DNA of 64,000 nt from assembly GCF_900103875.1 (NCBI RefSeq), contig NZ_LT629705.1:3233001-3297000 (forward strand), given 5' to 3'. Position numbers and translations under genes: made by a program. The notes below the pieces were generated by a model. The model saw nothing but the letters and a program-made list of their open reading frames with translations. It was not told the DNA's origin and searched no databases. Source of the stretch: Pseudomonas arsenicoxydans (GTDB lineage Bacteria > Pseudomonadota > Gammaproteobacteria > Pseudomonadales > Pseudomonadaceae). Within the stretch, counting starts at the first letter, position 1, and each line of letters opens with the position of its first letter. Below, one piece after another: positions 1 to 8,890 of this stretch.

Positions 1-125
1 TTTACGATTTCGTCCAGCGCATCCATGTCCTCTAGATTCAAAGAAAGCGGCAGACAAAGCGGGGCCAGACTGCAGTCCTTGCAATGGGCCTGACTGTGAG
101 CACGCAATTTTACTGGCTCGGACAT
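1..125 (-). CDS. anr: Anr, FNR-type oxygen-sensing regulator (N-terminal part)
   Basis: Only the first 41 codons are present; the gene runs off the left edge. The ATG is at 123-125 on the minus strand. The peptide begins MSEPVKLRAHSQAHCKDC and has the FNR-type cysteine cluster (C-x2-C-x5-C, residues 15-23) that binds the [4Fe-4S] cluster, followed by LSLNLEDMDALDEIVK as in Pseudomonas Anr. From the family, Anr activates genes for low-oxygen respiration through TTGAT-N4-ATCAA sites. Its neighbours hemN and the cco genes are classical targets, which fits. The DNA-binding domain lies outside the window. Confidence 0.93.
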   Translation of the reverse strand, partial: MSEPVKLRAHSQAHCKDCSLAPLCLPLSLNLEDMDALDEIV

Positions 126-264
126 TTCTTCAATCCTTGTGAGAAAACACACATAAGCCGTAAGGGTAACTCACGGGAGGACGTTCAAGCCAGCCTGCGC
201 CGTTTTGTCGCTTGTCGATGACGGCACTCAATGCCGGCCTGATGACTGCTGACCCCATGGAGCG

Positions 265-1650
265 CTAGATCACCCGGGAAAAACGCTGGTTATTGTGCTG
301 TTGCAGATAGGCGTCGAACACCATGCACACCGACCGCACCAGAAGACGCCCGGCGGGCAGTACCGTGATCCGCTCGTTGTCGAGTGTAATCAAACCGTCA
401 TCGGCCATGGTCTGGAGCTGCGGCCACAGCTCCCCGAAGTAGCCACGAAAATCGATATTGAAAGCCTGCTCTATCGCCGAAAACTCTAGGTTGAACGTGC
501 AGATCAGCTGCTGAATCACTGCCCGCCGCACGCGATCATCGGCGTTGCACACCAGGCCACGGCTGGTCGCCAGTTGAGCGCTGGCGAGGGCGTTCTGGTA
601 CTGGCTCAGGTCACTATTGTTCTGGCAGTAAAGGTCGCCGATCTGACTGATGGCCGAGACGCCCAGCCCGATCAGATCGCAATGGCCGTGGGTGGTGTAG
701 CCCTGGAAATTGCGCTGCAGGGTCGATTCTTCCTGGGCAATCGCCAACTCATCGTCGGGTAACGCAAAGTGGTCCATGCCGATGTAGCGGTAACCGGCGG
801 CGGTGAGCTGTTCGATGGTGCGCTGGAGCATTTCCAGTTTCTGCGCCGGTGTCGGCAGCTCGTTACTGTTGATCCGCCGTTGCGGCAAGAAGCGTTCCGG
901 CAGGTGCGCGTAGTTGAACACCGAGAGACGGTCCGGTTGCAGCGCGATGACTTCGTCGACGGTGCGCGCGAAGTTCTCCGGGGTCTGTTTCGGCAAGCCG
1001 TAGATCAGGTCAATGTTGATCGAGCGAAATTGCAGGGTTCGGGCGGCATCGATCACCGCGCGGGTTTCTTCCAGGCTTTGCAAGCGATTCACTGCCCGTT
1101 GCACTGCCGGGTCGAGGTCTTGCAGGCCAATGCTGACCCGGTTGAAGCCCAGCTCGCGGAGCAGGCCCATGGTCGACCAGTCGGCTTCGCGTGGGTCGAT
1201 CTCGATGCCGTAGTCGCCGGAGTCGTCGTCCAGCAAGTTGAAGTGTTTGCGTAACTGGGCCATCAATTGGCGCAGTTCATCGTGGCTGAGAAAGGTCGGG
1301 GTGCCGCCGCCGAAGTGCAGTTGCTCGACCTTTTGCGTGGGGTCGAGGTGGCAGGCGATCAGCTGGATTTCCTGCTCCAGGCGCTGCAAGTAAGGCAGGG
1401 CGCGGCCGCGGTCCTTGGTGATGACTTTGTTGCAGGCGCAGTAGTAGCAAATGTTCGCGCAGAACGGCACATGCACATACAGCGACAACGGGCGCAGCGC
1501 CTTGCGGCTGTCACGCAGGGCGTGAAACAGGTCAAAGGTGCCGACCTGCCCGTCGAATTGCATGGCGGTCGGATAAGAGGTGTAGCGCGGTCCCGCCAGG
1601 TCGTAACGGCGGATCAGATCAGTATCCCAACGAATGGCGTCGAGCATCAT
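265..1650 (-). CDS. hemN: Oxygen-independent coproporphyrinogen III oxidase
   Basis: A 461-residue radical SAM enzyme that decarboxylates coproporphyrinogen III to protoporphyrinogen IX without oxygen, in the cytoplasm. The radical SAM motif C64-x3-C68-x2-C71 is seen within HVPFCANICYYCACNK, followed by HFGGGTPTFL for SAM binding. Length and the C-terminal HemN domain match the family. Two ATG codons stand in tandem at the start (1650 and 1647). It lies between anr and the cco assembly genes, and a perfect Anr box is 65 bases upstream, so induction at low oxygen is expected. It would supply haem for the cbb3 oxidases nearby. Confidence 0.97.
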   Translation of the reverse strand: MMLDAIRWDTDLIRRYDLAGPRYTSYPTAMQFDGQVGTFDLFHALRDSRKALRPLSLYVHVPFCANICYYCACNKVITKDRGRALPYLQRLEQEIQLIACHLDPTQKVEQLHFGGGTPTFLSHDELRQLMAQLRKHFNLLDDDSGDYGIEIDPREADWSTMGLLRELGFNRVSIGLQDLDPAVQRAVNRLQSLEETRAVIDAARTLQFRSINIDLIYGLPKQTPENFARTVDEVIALQPDRLSVFNYAHLPERFLPQRRINSNELPTPAQKLEMLQRTIEQLTAAGYRYIGMDHFALPDDELAIAQEESTLQRNFQGYTTHGHCDLIGLGVSAISQIGDLYCQNNSDLSQYQNALASAQLATSRGLVCNADDRVRRAVIQQLICTFNLEFSAIEQAFNIDFRGYFGELWPQLQTMADDGLITLDNERITVLPAGRLLVRSVCMVFDAYLQQHNNQRFSRVI

Positions 1651-1714
1651 GCGGGCGTTCCCCCGGATAGGCTGGCAGTGTCAGCGAGTCTAGGGCGCGG
1701 GGCGGTGGGGCATC

Positions 1715-1728
1715 TTGATTTGCATCAA
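1715..1728 (-). promoter_or_regulatory. Anr box upstream of hemN
   Basis: TTGATTTGCATCAA is an exact match to the Anr/FNR consensus TTGAT-N4-ATCAA. Its centre is about 71 bases upstream of the hemN start codon, suitable for activation of hemN. The box is palindromic, so orientation is assigned from the neighbouring gene. Confidence 0.9.
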
Positions 1729-1758
1729 AGGTCAGGATTTGTGTTGTCTCTGCGGGCC

Positions 1759-1836
1759 CCATCGCGGGCAAGCCCGCTCCCACATTGGATTGTGGGTGTT
1801 CACAAAAATCTGTGGGAGCGGGCTTGCCCGCGATGG
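1759..1836. repeat. Palindromic intergenic repeat (REP pair)
   Basis: Two nearly perfect inverted arms of about 26 bases (left arm begins CCATCGCGGGCAAGCCCGCT) surround a short loop. It belongs to the GTGGGAGC-GGGC-TTGCCCGCG family of Pseudomonas repeats; further members in this window are at 29078, 48820 and 57577. It lies in the gap between hemN and the TauE/SafE-like gene and ends 13 bases beyond that gene's stop codon. Confidence 0.85.
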
Positions 1837-1849
1837 GCGTGGCGCCGAT

Positions 1850-2533
1850 CTAATGGCCCATCAACCAATGCTGATGCGGCCCCGGCAAGGTCCACAGGCC
1901 GAACAGGATCACCAGCAACCCGCCCGTCATGCGCACACTGCGTTTGCGCAACAACGCCGTGACCCGTTCAGCCGCCAGGCCTGTGGCGAGTAGCACCGGC
2001 CAGGTGCCCAGGCCGAAGGCCAGCATCAACAGCGCACTGTCCAGCGCATTGCCCTGACTCGCCGACCACAGCAAGGTGCTGTAAACCAGTCCGCACGGCA
2101 GCCAGCCCCACAGCGCGCCCAGCAGCAAAGCGCGGGGCAGGCTCGACACGGGCAGCAATTTGTTGGCGACCGGCTGGATATGCCGCCACAGGCCGCGACC
2201 GAGGCTTTCGATGCGGGTCAGGCCGCTCCACCATCCTGCGAGGTACAAGCCCATGGCGATCAGCAGCAAGCCGGCGATTACCCGCATGAACATGGCCGCC
2301 GGGCTGTTGGCCACGGCCCAGCCTGCCAGGCCGATCAAGAGTCCTGCGGTGGCATAGCTGAGAATTCGTCCCAGGTTATAGGCCAGCAGCAGCCGAAAGC
2401 GGCGGCTGCGTTGTTCCTTGGGAATCGCCAGGGTCAGCGCGCCCATCAAGCCGCCGCACATTCCCAGGCAGTGCCCGCCACCGAGCAGGCCGAGAATCAC
2501 CGCAGACACTAACAGCGGCGCCAACTCAAGCAT
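1850..2533 (-). CDS. TauE/SafE-like (UreH-type) membrane protein of the cco locus
   Basis: A 227-residue polytopic membrane protein with about six hydrophobic segments and the motif GGGHCLGMCGGLMG near residues 18-31, typical of the sulfite exporter TauE/SafE and UreH-like DUF2 family found beside ccoS in many bacteria. The ATG overlaps the end of ccoS by eight bases, so the two are probably translationally coupled in the ccoGHIS transcript. A role in metal handling or cbb3 oxidase assembly is inferred from the conserved HCxGMCGG motif and position only; the substrate is unknown. Confidence 0.8.
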   Translation of the reverse strand: MLELAPLLVSAVILGLLGGGHCLGMCGGLMGALTLAIPKEQRSRRFRLLLAYNLGRILSYATAGLLIGLAGWAVANSPAAMFMRVIAGLLLIAMGLYLAGWWSGLTRIESLGRGLWRHIQPVANKLLPVSSLPRALLLGALWGWLPCGLVYSTLLWSASQGNALDSALLMLAFGLGTWPVLLATGLAAERVTALLRKRSVRMTGGLLVILFGLWTLPGPHQHWLMGH

Positions 2534-2744
2534 GCGGAGGGGCCTTGTCGTCCGGTTTGACCGGATGACCGCTGGCTTCCTCGACCCCAGCCTTGTGGTT
2601 CGGGTCCTGGTCGTCGAACAGAATGCTGTGGGCGGGGCCGTCGAGGTCGTCGTACTGACCGCTGTCGACCGCCCAGAAGAAGATGTAAACGGCGATGGCC
2701 ACGATCAGCAGCGCGGCCGGGATCATCACGTAGAGAGCTGGCAT
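2526..2744 (-). CDS. ccoS: Cbb3 oxidase maturation protein CcoS
   Basis: A 72-residue protein with one N-terminal membrane helix (about residues 3-25, PALYVMIPAALLIVAIAVY) followed by FFWAVDSGQYDDLDGPA, the conserved CcoS signature. CcoS is needed for cofactor insertion into cbb3 oxidase. It follows ccoI by 22 bases and overlaps the next gene, as in the usual ccoGHIS operon. The C-terminal tail is charged and poorly conserved. Confidence 0.95.
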   Translation of the reverse strand: MPALYVMIPAALLIVAIAVYIFFWAVDSGQYDDLDGPAHSILFDDQDPNHKAGVEEASGHPVKPDDKAPPHA

Positions 2745-2766
2745 CTGGACTCCATGCCCGCCCGGC

Positions 2767-5217
2767 TCAAGCCGGCAGCGGACGGGTTTCTGGCGTGGTA
2801 CGGCTGGCAGGCGCGCTCGGCAGGCGAGTCAGGCGCAGGGCATTGAGCACCACGGTCAACGAACTGATGGACATGCCGACCGCGGCCCATATCGGCGTGA
2901 TCCAGCCGAGGGCGGCGAACGGCAACATGAGGCCATTGTACAGCCCGGCCCACAACAGGTTCTCGATGATTACCCGGCGGGTGCGCCGGGCCAGGCTGAA
3001 GGCTTGCACCAACGCCTCGAGGCGGTTCGAGAGCAGGACCGCATCGGCACTGGTTTTCGCCAGGTCGGTGGCCGAGCCCATCGCCACGCTGATATCGGCG
3101 GCGGCCAGCACCGGCACGTCATTGACGCCGTCACCGAGCATCAACACCTTGCGGCCTTCCTTGTGCAGCTGTTGCAGAACCTGCAATTTGTCATCCGGAC
3201 GCAAGCCGCCCCGGGCTTCGTCGATGCCCAGTTCGGCGGCGACGCTGGCGACCATCGGCGAGGTGTCGCCCGACAGCAGCAGCGTGCGCCAGCCACGGGC
3301 CTTGCAGGCGTCCACCAGCGTTTGCGCATCGACGCGCAGGCGGTCGTCGAGCACAAACCAGGCCAGCGGTCCCTGGCTGTCGCCGAGCAGCAGCCATTGG
3401 CCCGCTTCCTGCGGCATCGACGGCACGCACGCGCCACTGAGCTCACAGACGAAACCCGGTTGACCGATGCGCAAGCGTTGCGCGCCGACCAACCCTTCAA
3501 GGCCCAGCCCCGGTGTGCTGTGGACTTCTTCGGCGGCCTGTGGCGCCCGGCCAAAGGCGCGGGCAATCGGGTGTTCGGAGCGGTTTTCCAGCGCGGCGGC
3601 CAGGCTCAGGCATTGATCGCTGCCGAGGTCGCCGAGCGGGCGGATCGAGCGCAACGCCAGGCGTCCTTCAGTCAGCGTGCCGGTCTTGTCGAAAATTACC
3701 GTGTCGATCTGGTTCAGGCCTTCGAGCACATGACCGCGCGTCAGCAGTAAACCGAGTTTATGCAGTGTGCCGGTGGCGGCGGTGAGGGCGGTCGGTGTGG
3801 CCAGCGACAAGGCGCACGGGCACGTGGCAACCAGCATCGCCAGGACAATCCAGAAGGCGCGGGATGAATCCAGTTCCCACCAGAGCAAGCCGATGGCCAC
3901 GACGGCAATCAGGGTCAGCAGCAAAAACCATTGCGCGGCACGGTCGGCGATTTCCGCCAGGCGCGGCTTCTCGGCCTGGGCGCGGTCCAGCAGGCGGACG
4001 ATGGCCGACAATCGCGTGTCCTGGCCGAGCGCGAGGACTTGTACCGTCAGTGCGCCTTCGACATTGAGCGTACCGGCGGTGACGGCATCGCCGAGCGTTC
4101 GCGGTTGCGGCAGGTATTCGCCGGTCAGCAGCGATTCGTCGATGCTTGACTGGCCATCGAGGATCTTGCCGTCCGCCGGCAGAATTGCGCCGGGGTGAAC
4201 CAGCACCTGATCGCCGACGCGCAATTCGCTGAGCAGGATTCGTTCGCTCTGGCCGTCAGCACTCAAGCGCAGGCACGAGGCAGGCAACAGGTTTACCAGT
4301 TGCGCGGTGGCGGCGGCGGTGCGTTCCCGGGCGCGACGTTCCAGGTAACGGCCGGCCAGCAGGAACAGCGCGAACATGCCCACCGCATCGAAATACAACT
4401 CGCCGACACCGCTGATCGAGGTCCAGATCCCGGCGATGTAGGCGCTGCCGATCGCCAGTGACACCGAAACATCCATGGTCAGGTGGCGGGTGCGGAGGTC
4501 GCGCAGGGCGCCTTTGAAAAAAGGCGCGCAGCTGTAGAACACGATCGGTGTGGTCAGGAATAGCGCAACCCAGCGCAGGATGGTGTGCAGCTCGGGGCTC
4601 AAGTCGATGTTGAATTCGGGCCATGTCGCCATGGTCGCCATCATCGCCTGGAACCACAACAGGCCGGCCACGCCGAGTTGGCGCAGGGCCAGGCGATTTT
4701 CGGCGGCCAGTTGTTCGCTGGCGCGGTCGGCTTGATAGGGGTGGGCGGCGTAGCCGATGTGGCGCAATTCGCTGAGCACTTGGCTCAATGGCAATTGGGC
4801 ATCAGCCCAGCGTACATGCAGGCGATGATTGGACAGGTTCAACCGCGCCTCGACTACCGCCGGCAAGCCACGCAGGTGTTTCTCGATCAGCCAGCCGCAG
4901 GCGGCGCAACTGATGCCTTCCATCAGCAAGGTGGTTTCGGCGAGTTCGCCGTCGTGGCGCACGAACGGTTGCTGCACGTCGGCGCGGTCGTACAGCGCCA
5001 GTTCATCCACCAACTGCACGGGCAAGGCTTCGGGGTTGGCGGAGGATTCGCTGCGATGCTGGTAATAGCTTTCCAGGCCACCGGCGACGATGGCTTCAGC
5101 CACGGCCTGGCACCCCGGGCAGCAGAACTCGCGGGTTTCACCGAGGACTGCGGCGGTGAAGCGGCTGCCGGCCGGGACGGGCAGGGCGCAGTGGTAGCAG
5201 GAAAGTTGGGTGGTCAT
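2767..5217 (-). CDS. ccoI: P1B-type copper ATPase for cbb3 oxidase assembly
   Basis: An 816-residue heavy-metal ATPase of the FixI/CcoI (CopA2) type, exporting copper across the inner membrane for insertion into cbb3 oxidase. Visible in order: an N-terminal Cys-rich segment (C7-x2-C10 and CCPGC at 32-36), a metal-binding domain with CAAC at 104-107, transmembrane segments, the CPC ion-path motif at 466-468 (VATCPCALSL), the phosphorylation site D510 in DKTGTLT, and the GDGVND hinge. The extra N-terminal cysteines are typical of CcoI rather than detoxifying CopA. An unusual 166-base gap with a large palindrome separates it from ccoH upstream. Confidence 0.96.
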   Translation of the reverse strand: MTTQLSCYHCALPVPAGSRFTAAVLGETREFCCPGCQAVAEAIVAGGLESYYQHRSESSANPEALPVQLVDELALYDRADVQQPFVRHDGELAETTLLMEGISCAACGWLIEKHLRGLPAVVEARLNLSNHRLHVRWADAQLPLSQVLSELRHIGYAAHPYQADRASEQLAAENRLALRQLGVAGLLWFQAMMATMATWPEFNIDLSPELHTILRWVALFLTTPIVFYSCAPFFKGALRDLRTRHLTMDVSVSLAIGSAYIAGIWTSISGVGELYFDAVGMFALFLLAGRYLERRARERTAAATAQLVNLLPASCLRLSADGQSERILLSELRVGDQVLVHPGAILPADGKILDGQSSIDESLLTGEYLPQPRTLGDAVTAGTLNVEGALTVQVLALGQDTRLSAIVRLLDRAQAEKPRLAEIADRAAQWFLLLTLIAVVAIGLLWWELDSSRAFWIVLAMLVATCPCALSLATPTALTAATGTLHKLGLLLTRGHVLEGLNQIDTVIFDKTGTLTEGRLALRSIRPLGDLGSDQCLSLAAALENRSEHPIARAFGRAPQAAEEVHSTPGLGLEGLVGAQRLRIGQPGFVCELSGACVPSMPQEAGQWLLLGDSQGPLAWFVLDDRLRVDAQTLVDACKARGWRTLLLSGDTSPMVASVAAELGIDEARGGLRPDDKLQVLQQLHKEGRKVLMLGDGVNDVPVLAAADISVAMGSATDLAKTSADAVLLSNRLEALVQAFSLARRTRRVIIENLLWAGLYNGLMLPFAALGWITPIWAAVGMSISSLTVVLNALRLTRLPSAPASRTTPETRPLPA

Positions 5218-5260
5218 GGGGTGATTCTATATCGTCCGGGACGGCCTCATCCCTGCACAA

Positions 5261-5365
5261 CCTGTAGGAGCTGTCGAGTGAAACGAGGCTGCGATCTTTT
5301 GACTTTGATTTTTAAAAACAAGATCAAAAGTTCGCAGCCTCGTTTCACTCGACAGCTCCTACAGG
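5261..5365. repeat. 105-bp palindromic repeat between ccoH and ccoI
   Basis: A long inverted repeat starting CCTGTAGGAGCTGTCGAGTG, with an AT-rich centre and a nearly exact reverse complement as right arm. A close relative lies at 31462-31577. The arms differ between the copies in matched fashion (GTGAAAC/GTTTCAC here, GAGAAAC/GTTTCTC there). It sits inside the ccoGHIS operon, where it would form a strong RNA hairpin in the transcript. Confidence 0.9.
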
Positions 5366-5383
5366 TGTCACAGGTGCTGCGGT

Positions 5384-5926
5384 TTACGGTTTTTTCAGGT
5401 CTTCGGCGCCTTGCAGCGGCTCATCGCCGAGCATCAGGTCCTTGTCATGGCTGACCTGTTCTTCCTCGAACAGACGCCAGGTCTTGTCGTCCTGCACACC
5501 CAGCAATTCGACAAAGCGACGGCCTTCAATCTTGTCACTCAGCTGGCCGATGTAGCGGCCTTGTTCGGTTTCGCTGCGGGCGAGGGTGATCTTGCGATCC
5601 TTCTCCGGTTGGGTCGGTGAGATCAGGTTCAGTTGAAGGGTTTGGGGTTGACTGTTACCGCTCAGGCGCAAGTCGACTTCGCCGGTCACGTCGTCCAGAT
5701 GCACGCTGGCACGCAGCAACAGGGTCTGGGCCAGCAGCTCGCGGTCCAGGGAGCGGTTAATGCCTTTGCCGGCCTCGTAGTAGTTGTCATTGACCAGATT
5801 GTCGGGGTTGTTCACCGCGATGGTCACCATGGACAAGGTCAGCGTCACGGAACACGCCAGAATGGCGATGATGATCCATGGCCAAAGATGCTTGTACCAA
5901 GGGCTTGCGGCATTTGCTGCGGGCAT
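5384..5926 (-). CDS. ccoH: Cbb3 oxidase assembly protein CcoH (FixH family)
   Basis: A 180-residue protein with a single N-terminal membrane helix (WIIIAILACSVTLTLSMVTI, about residues 17-36) and a periplasmic FixH domain starting NNPDNLVNDNYYEAGKGIN, a strongly conserved stretch of the family. CcoH associates with the cbb3 subunits during assembly. The start at 5926 is an ATG preceded by GAGAGAAG; a longer reading from a TTG is not supported. It begins 11 bases after ccoG. Confidence 0.93.
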   Translation of the reverse strand: MPAANAASPWYKHLWPWIIIAILACSVTLTLSMVTIAVNNPDNLVNDNYYEAGKGINRSLDRELLAQTLLLRASVHLDDVTGEVDLRLSGNSQPQTLQLNLISPTQPEKDRKITLARSETEQGRYIGQLSDKIEGRRFVELLGVQDDKTWRLFEEEQVSHDKDLMLGDEPLQGAEDLKKP

Positions 5927-5937
5927 GATCACTTCTC

Positions 5938-7353
5938 TCAACGAATTTGTGGGCCGATGAATCGGCTCTTGGCTTCAACGTGGACACTGTTGTCGTCGGC
6001 ATCCTTGAGGGTGAATTTGACCTCGTTGGTGCTCGACGGCAGTTTCTCCGGTGCCATGGACAATTCCACGGGCTGACTGAAAATCTCTCCGGCGGCGACT
6101 TTGATTTCACGCTTGCCTTGCAGCTTCAGGTCCGGCAAACCAGAGGCTTCCAGCACGTAGGTGTGGTCACGCTGGTCTTTGTTCATGATCTTCAGGCTGT
6201 AGACGTTTTCGATCCTGCCTTCGGCGTTCTCGCGGTACAGCACGCGGTCCTTGCTGACGTCGAAACCGACCAGCGAACGCATGAAGAACGCGCCGGCCAG
6301 CAAGCCCATCATGGTCAGCAGCACCACGGCATAGCCGATCAGGCGCGGGCGCAGTTTATGGGTTTTTTGCCCGGAGAGGTTGTGTTCGGTGGTGTAGCTG
6401 ATCAAACCACGGGGGTAGTCCATTTTGTCCATGATGCTGTCGCAGGCATCGATGCACGCGGCGCAGCCAATGCATTCGATCTGCAGGCCATCGCGGATGT
6501 CGATCCCGGTCGGGCAAACCTGCACGCACATGGTGCAATCGATGCAGTCGCCCAGGCCTTGGGCCTTGTAGTCGATGCCTTTCTTGCGCGGGCCACGGCT
6601 TTCACCGCGACGCGGATCGTAGGAGACGATCAGCGTGTCCTTGTCGAACATCACACTCTGGAAGCGCGCATACGGGCACATGTAAATGCACACTTGCTCG
6701 CGCAACCAGCCGGCGTTGCCGTAGGTGGCGAGGGTGAAGAACGCGACCCAGAAATACGACCAGCCATCCGCTTCGCCGGTGAAGAAATCGATGGTCAGTT
6801 CGCGAATGGGCGAGAAGTAACCGACGAAGGTCATGCCGGTCACGAAGCCGATCAACAGCCACATCGAGTGTTTGCTGAGTTTGCGCAGGAATTTGTTGGC
6901 GCTCATCGGCGCCTTGTCGAGTTTGATACGCTGGTTGCGGTCGCCTTCGGTGACCTTTTCGCACCACATGAAAATCCACGTCCAGACGCTTTGCGGACAG
7001 GTATAGCCGCACCAGACCCGGCCGGCGTACACGGTAATGAAGAACAGGCCAAAGGCGCTGACAATCAAGATGCCGGAAAGCAGGATGAAGTCCTGAGGCC
7101 AGAAGGTGGCGCCAAAGATGAAGAATTTACGCTCCGGCAGGTTCCACCACACGGCTTGATGGCCGCCCCAGTTCAGCCAGACCGTGCCGAAATACAACAG
7201 GAACAAAAAGGCCCCACCCATCATTCGCAAATTGCGGAACAGGCCGGTGAAGGCGCGGGTGTAGATCTTTTCTCGGGAGGCGTAGAGGTCGACGCTGTTG
7301 TTCGCGTTTTTGGCAGGCGGTGTGACGTCGTGTACCGGAATCTGATTGCTCAT
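5938..7353 (-). CDS. ccoG: Cytochrome c oxidase accessory protein CcoG (RdxA/FixG)
   Basis: An inner-membrane polyferredoxin of about 471 residues. Membrane helices lie near residues 45-62, 88-110, 164-182 and 336-356; CGYTCP is near 116-121; two ferredoxin-type cysteine clusters CIDCTMCVQVCP and CIGCAACIDAC lie near 271-281 and 295-305, followed by a periplasmic IG-like domain. CcoG has been linked to copper reduction for cbb3 assembly. The first gene of ccoGHIS; two ATG codons are adjacent (7356 and 7353), and the second has better spacing from GGGAT. An Anr-like site lies about 150 bases upstream. Confidence 0.95.
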   Translation of the reverse strand: MSNQIPVHDVTPPAKNANNSVDLYASREKIYTRAFTGLFRNLRMMGGAFLFLLYFGTVWLNWGGHQAVWWNLPERKFFIFGATFWPQDFILLSGILIVSAFGLFFITVYAGRVWCGYTCPQSVWTWIFMWCEKVTEGDRNQRIKLDKAPMSANKFLRKLSKHSMWLLIGFVTGMTFVGYFSPIRELTIDFFTGEADGWSYFWVAFFTLATYGNAGWLREQVCIYMCPYARFQSVMFDKDTLIVSYDPRRGESRGPRKKGIDYKAQGLGDCIDCTMCVQVCPTGIDIRDGLQIECIGCAACIDACDSIMDKMDYPRGLISYTTEHNLSGQKTHKLRPRLIGYAVVLLTMMGLLAGAFFMRSLVGFDVSKDRVLYRENAEGRIENVYSLKIMNKDQRDHTYVLEASGLPDLKLQGKREIKVAAGEIFSQPVELSMAPEKLPSSTNEVKFTLKDADDNSVHVEAKSRFIGPQIR

Positions 7354-7833
7354 CATTGCATCCCACGGCAGTGGAAAAATGCCTCGGTCAGTGCATGCCG
7401 ACCGCGGTCAAAAGGGGTGTAGCAGTGGCGCAATGATACGCCTGTAGCTCTACCTCAAGGGTGCGACCTTTGGTCACGTTGGTAGAAATCAACTGACAGT
7501 GTAATGACTTGAATCAATTGACTTATGAATTATGGACGGTTTTTCAGGATTCAGATTGGGAGGTGACGCGATTCGTGGCCGCCCGGCATGCCGATCACCA
7601 AAGGGATTGCCAAAGCGGCTTCCTGGTGGGGCTCGCCGCACTCTGAATATCAAATGCAAAAAGCAAATCAGGTGTAAGTTGGGGGCGTTGTTCTTTTGTA
7701 TTAGTTGGGGTGGTGGAAATATATTTATTTAATTGGTTTCGATTGGTTGTTTGAGGTTTTTGTTCGTTTTCATTAAGTTGGTTGCGTGCGGTTTTAATTG
7801 CACTTTATTTAATACTAATGGAAACGGAATTTC
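7354..7833. other. Intergenic region between divergent ccoG and phosphoesterase genes
   Basis: About 480 bases with no convincing gene. The half near ccoG contains the Anr-like site at 7504-7517. From about 7640 the sequence becomes clearly A+T rich (runs such as GGAAATATATTTATTTAATT), unlike the flanking chromosome, up to the start of the phosphoesterase gene. This suggests that the promoter region came in together with that gene. Confidence 0.6.
7504..7517 (-). promoter_or_regulatory. Anr-like site upstream of ccoG
   Basis: Read on the minus strand this is TTGATTCAAGTCAT, that is TTGAT-N4-GTCAT, agreeing with the Anr consensus in the first half and in TCA of the second. The same variant form (TTGAT-N4-GTCAT) occurs upstream of ccoN of cco-1. 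Function is inferred. Confidence 0.45.
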
Positions 7834-8835
7834 ATGATTGCCAAAAAAGTTACGCAGTTTGTGTTGGGCTTGTGCCTGTTGTCTACGATGCCTTTGGCCT
7901 ATTCAGTGGAGGGTGCTCCACGTCACATGATCTTCGCTTCGGATACTCAATACCCGTGGACCGATAAGCTCGACCGCAGAGAGCCTGAGTCAGAAGCGGA
8001 TTTCAATAGCCGTTCAAAATGGCTGGTAGAAACCCAGTTTGCGAGTATTGCCGACTTTCGGAAAAACAATGCGCAATCCCATGTGCCGCTGATGATCAAC
8101 GGCGATATCACCGCTTTCGGTCACGGCTGGCAGCGCTCTTACATGAACTCGGCATTGAAAAAATACTTCAAGGACGATTATCTGTATGGGTTGGGTAATC
8201 ACGATTATGAGAATAACGTGGATGATTGCTTTAGCAATAGTTGCGCGGCCGGCAGTATCGTGGAGTTTAAAGAACACCATGAGGGCAAGGTTGATAGTTT
8301 TGATCTGAACATTACGGGCAGTTTCATTAGTCGGCAGTATACGGGGAGCCTCGCCTATTCCAAGAACATCGGTGACGTCCATATGGTGCAACTCAATAAT
8401 GAGCCGACCTATGCGACCAGAGTTTCTCATGCGTTAAACCCGACGACGTTCGATATCACCAGTACCCTGGATTGGCTTGAAATCGATTTGAGACACGCTC
8501 GGATTCAGGGCTACGCCATCATTATCAACATGCACAAGCCAGAGGAAATGATGGGGAGCAGTGAGCAGGTGAGGCGTTTCCACCAAATGATCAGGAAGTA
8601 TGAGGTCACTGCCATTTTTGCCGGCCATTACCATCAAAATGGTGGCGATGCCTACGATATGAATGGTGTGCCAATGTACCTCAGCGGCGCCAGTTCCCAA
8701 CAAACCTACCTGATTGCCAGCTTCTCGGATGATCGCAAGCAATTGCACATCAACTTTGTGACGAACAACCAGTGGCAGAACCGAAAGCTGCTGGATACGG
8801 TACCGGTGAAATCGATCTGGGCCAGTCGCCCATAA
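7834..8835 (+). CDS. Secreted calcineurin-like metallophosphoesterase
   Basis: A 333-residue protein with a signal peptide (MIAKKVTQFVLGLCLLSTMP, cleavage likely after LAYS, residue 24) and the metallophosphoesterase blocks: D37-x-Q39 (DTQ in place of the usual DxH), GD at 90-91, GNHD at 121-124, H234 in NMHKP, and GHYH at 264-267. C132 and C137 could form a disulfide. It is expected to act in the periplasm or outside the cell; the substrate is unknown. It lies between ccoG and ccoP in an A+T-rich context, facing the cco-1 operon, and looks like an acquired gene. Confidence 0.85.
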   Translation: MIAKKVTQFVLGLCLLSTMPLAYSVEGAPRHMIFASDTQYPWTDKLDRREPESEADFNSRSKWLVETQFASIADFRKNNAQSHVPLMINGDITAFGHGWQRSYMNSALKKYFKDDYLYGLGNHDYENNVDDCFSNSCAAGSIVEFKEHHEGKVDSFDLNITGSFISRQYTGSLAYSKNIGDVHMVQLNNEPTYATRVSHALNPTTFDITSTLDWLEIDLRHARIQGYAIIINMHKPEEMMGSSEQVRRFHQMIRKYEVTAIFAGHYHQNGGDAYDMNGVPMYLSGASSQQTYLIASFSDDRKQLHINFVTNNQWQNRKLLDTVPVKSIWASRP

Positions 8836-8872
8836 AAAAGGCCCCGTCAGATCACTGGCGGGGCCCTTTTTG
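8836..8872. terminator. Bidirectional terminator
   Basis: Hairpin GGCCCCGtCAG / CTGGCGGGGCC with an A-run before and a T-run after. It lies between the convergent phosphoesterase gene and ccoP of cco-1 and can serve both. Confidence 0.9.
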
Positions 8873-8890
8873 TTGCATCAAGCATTTGCC

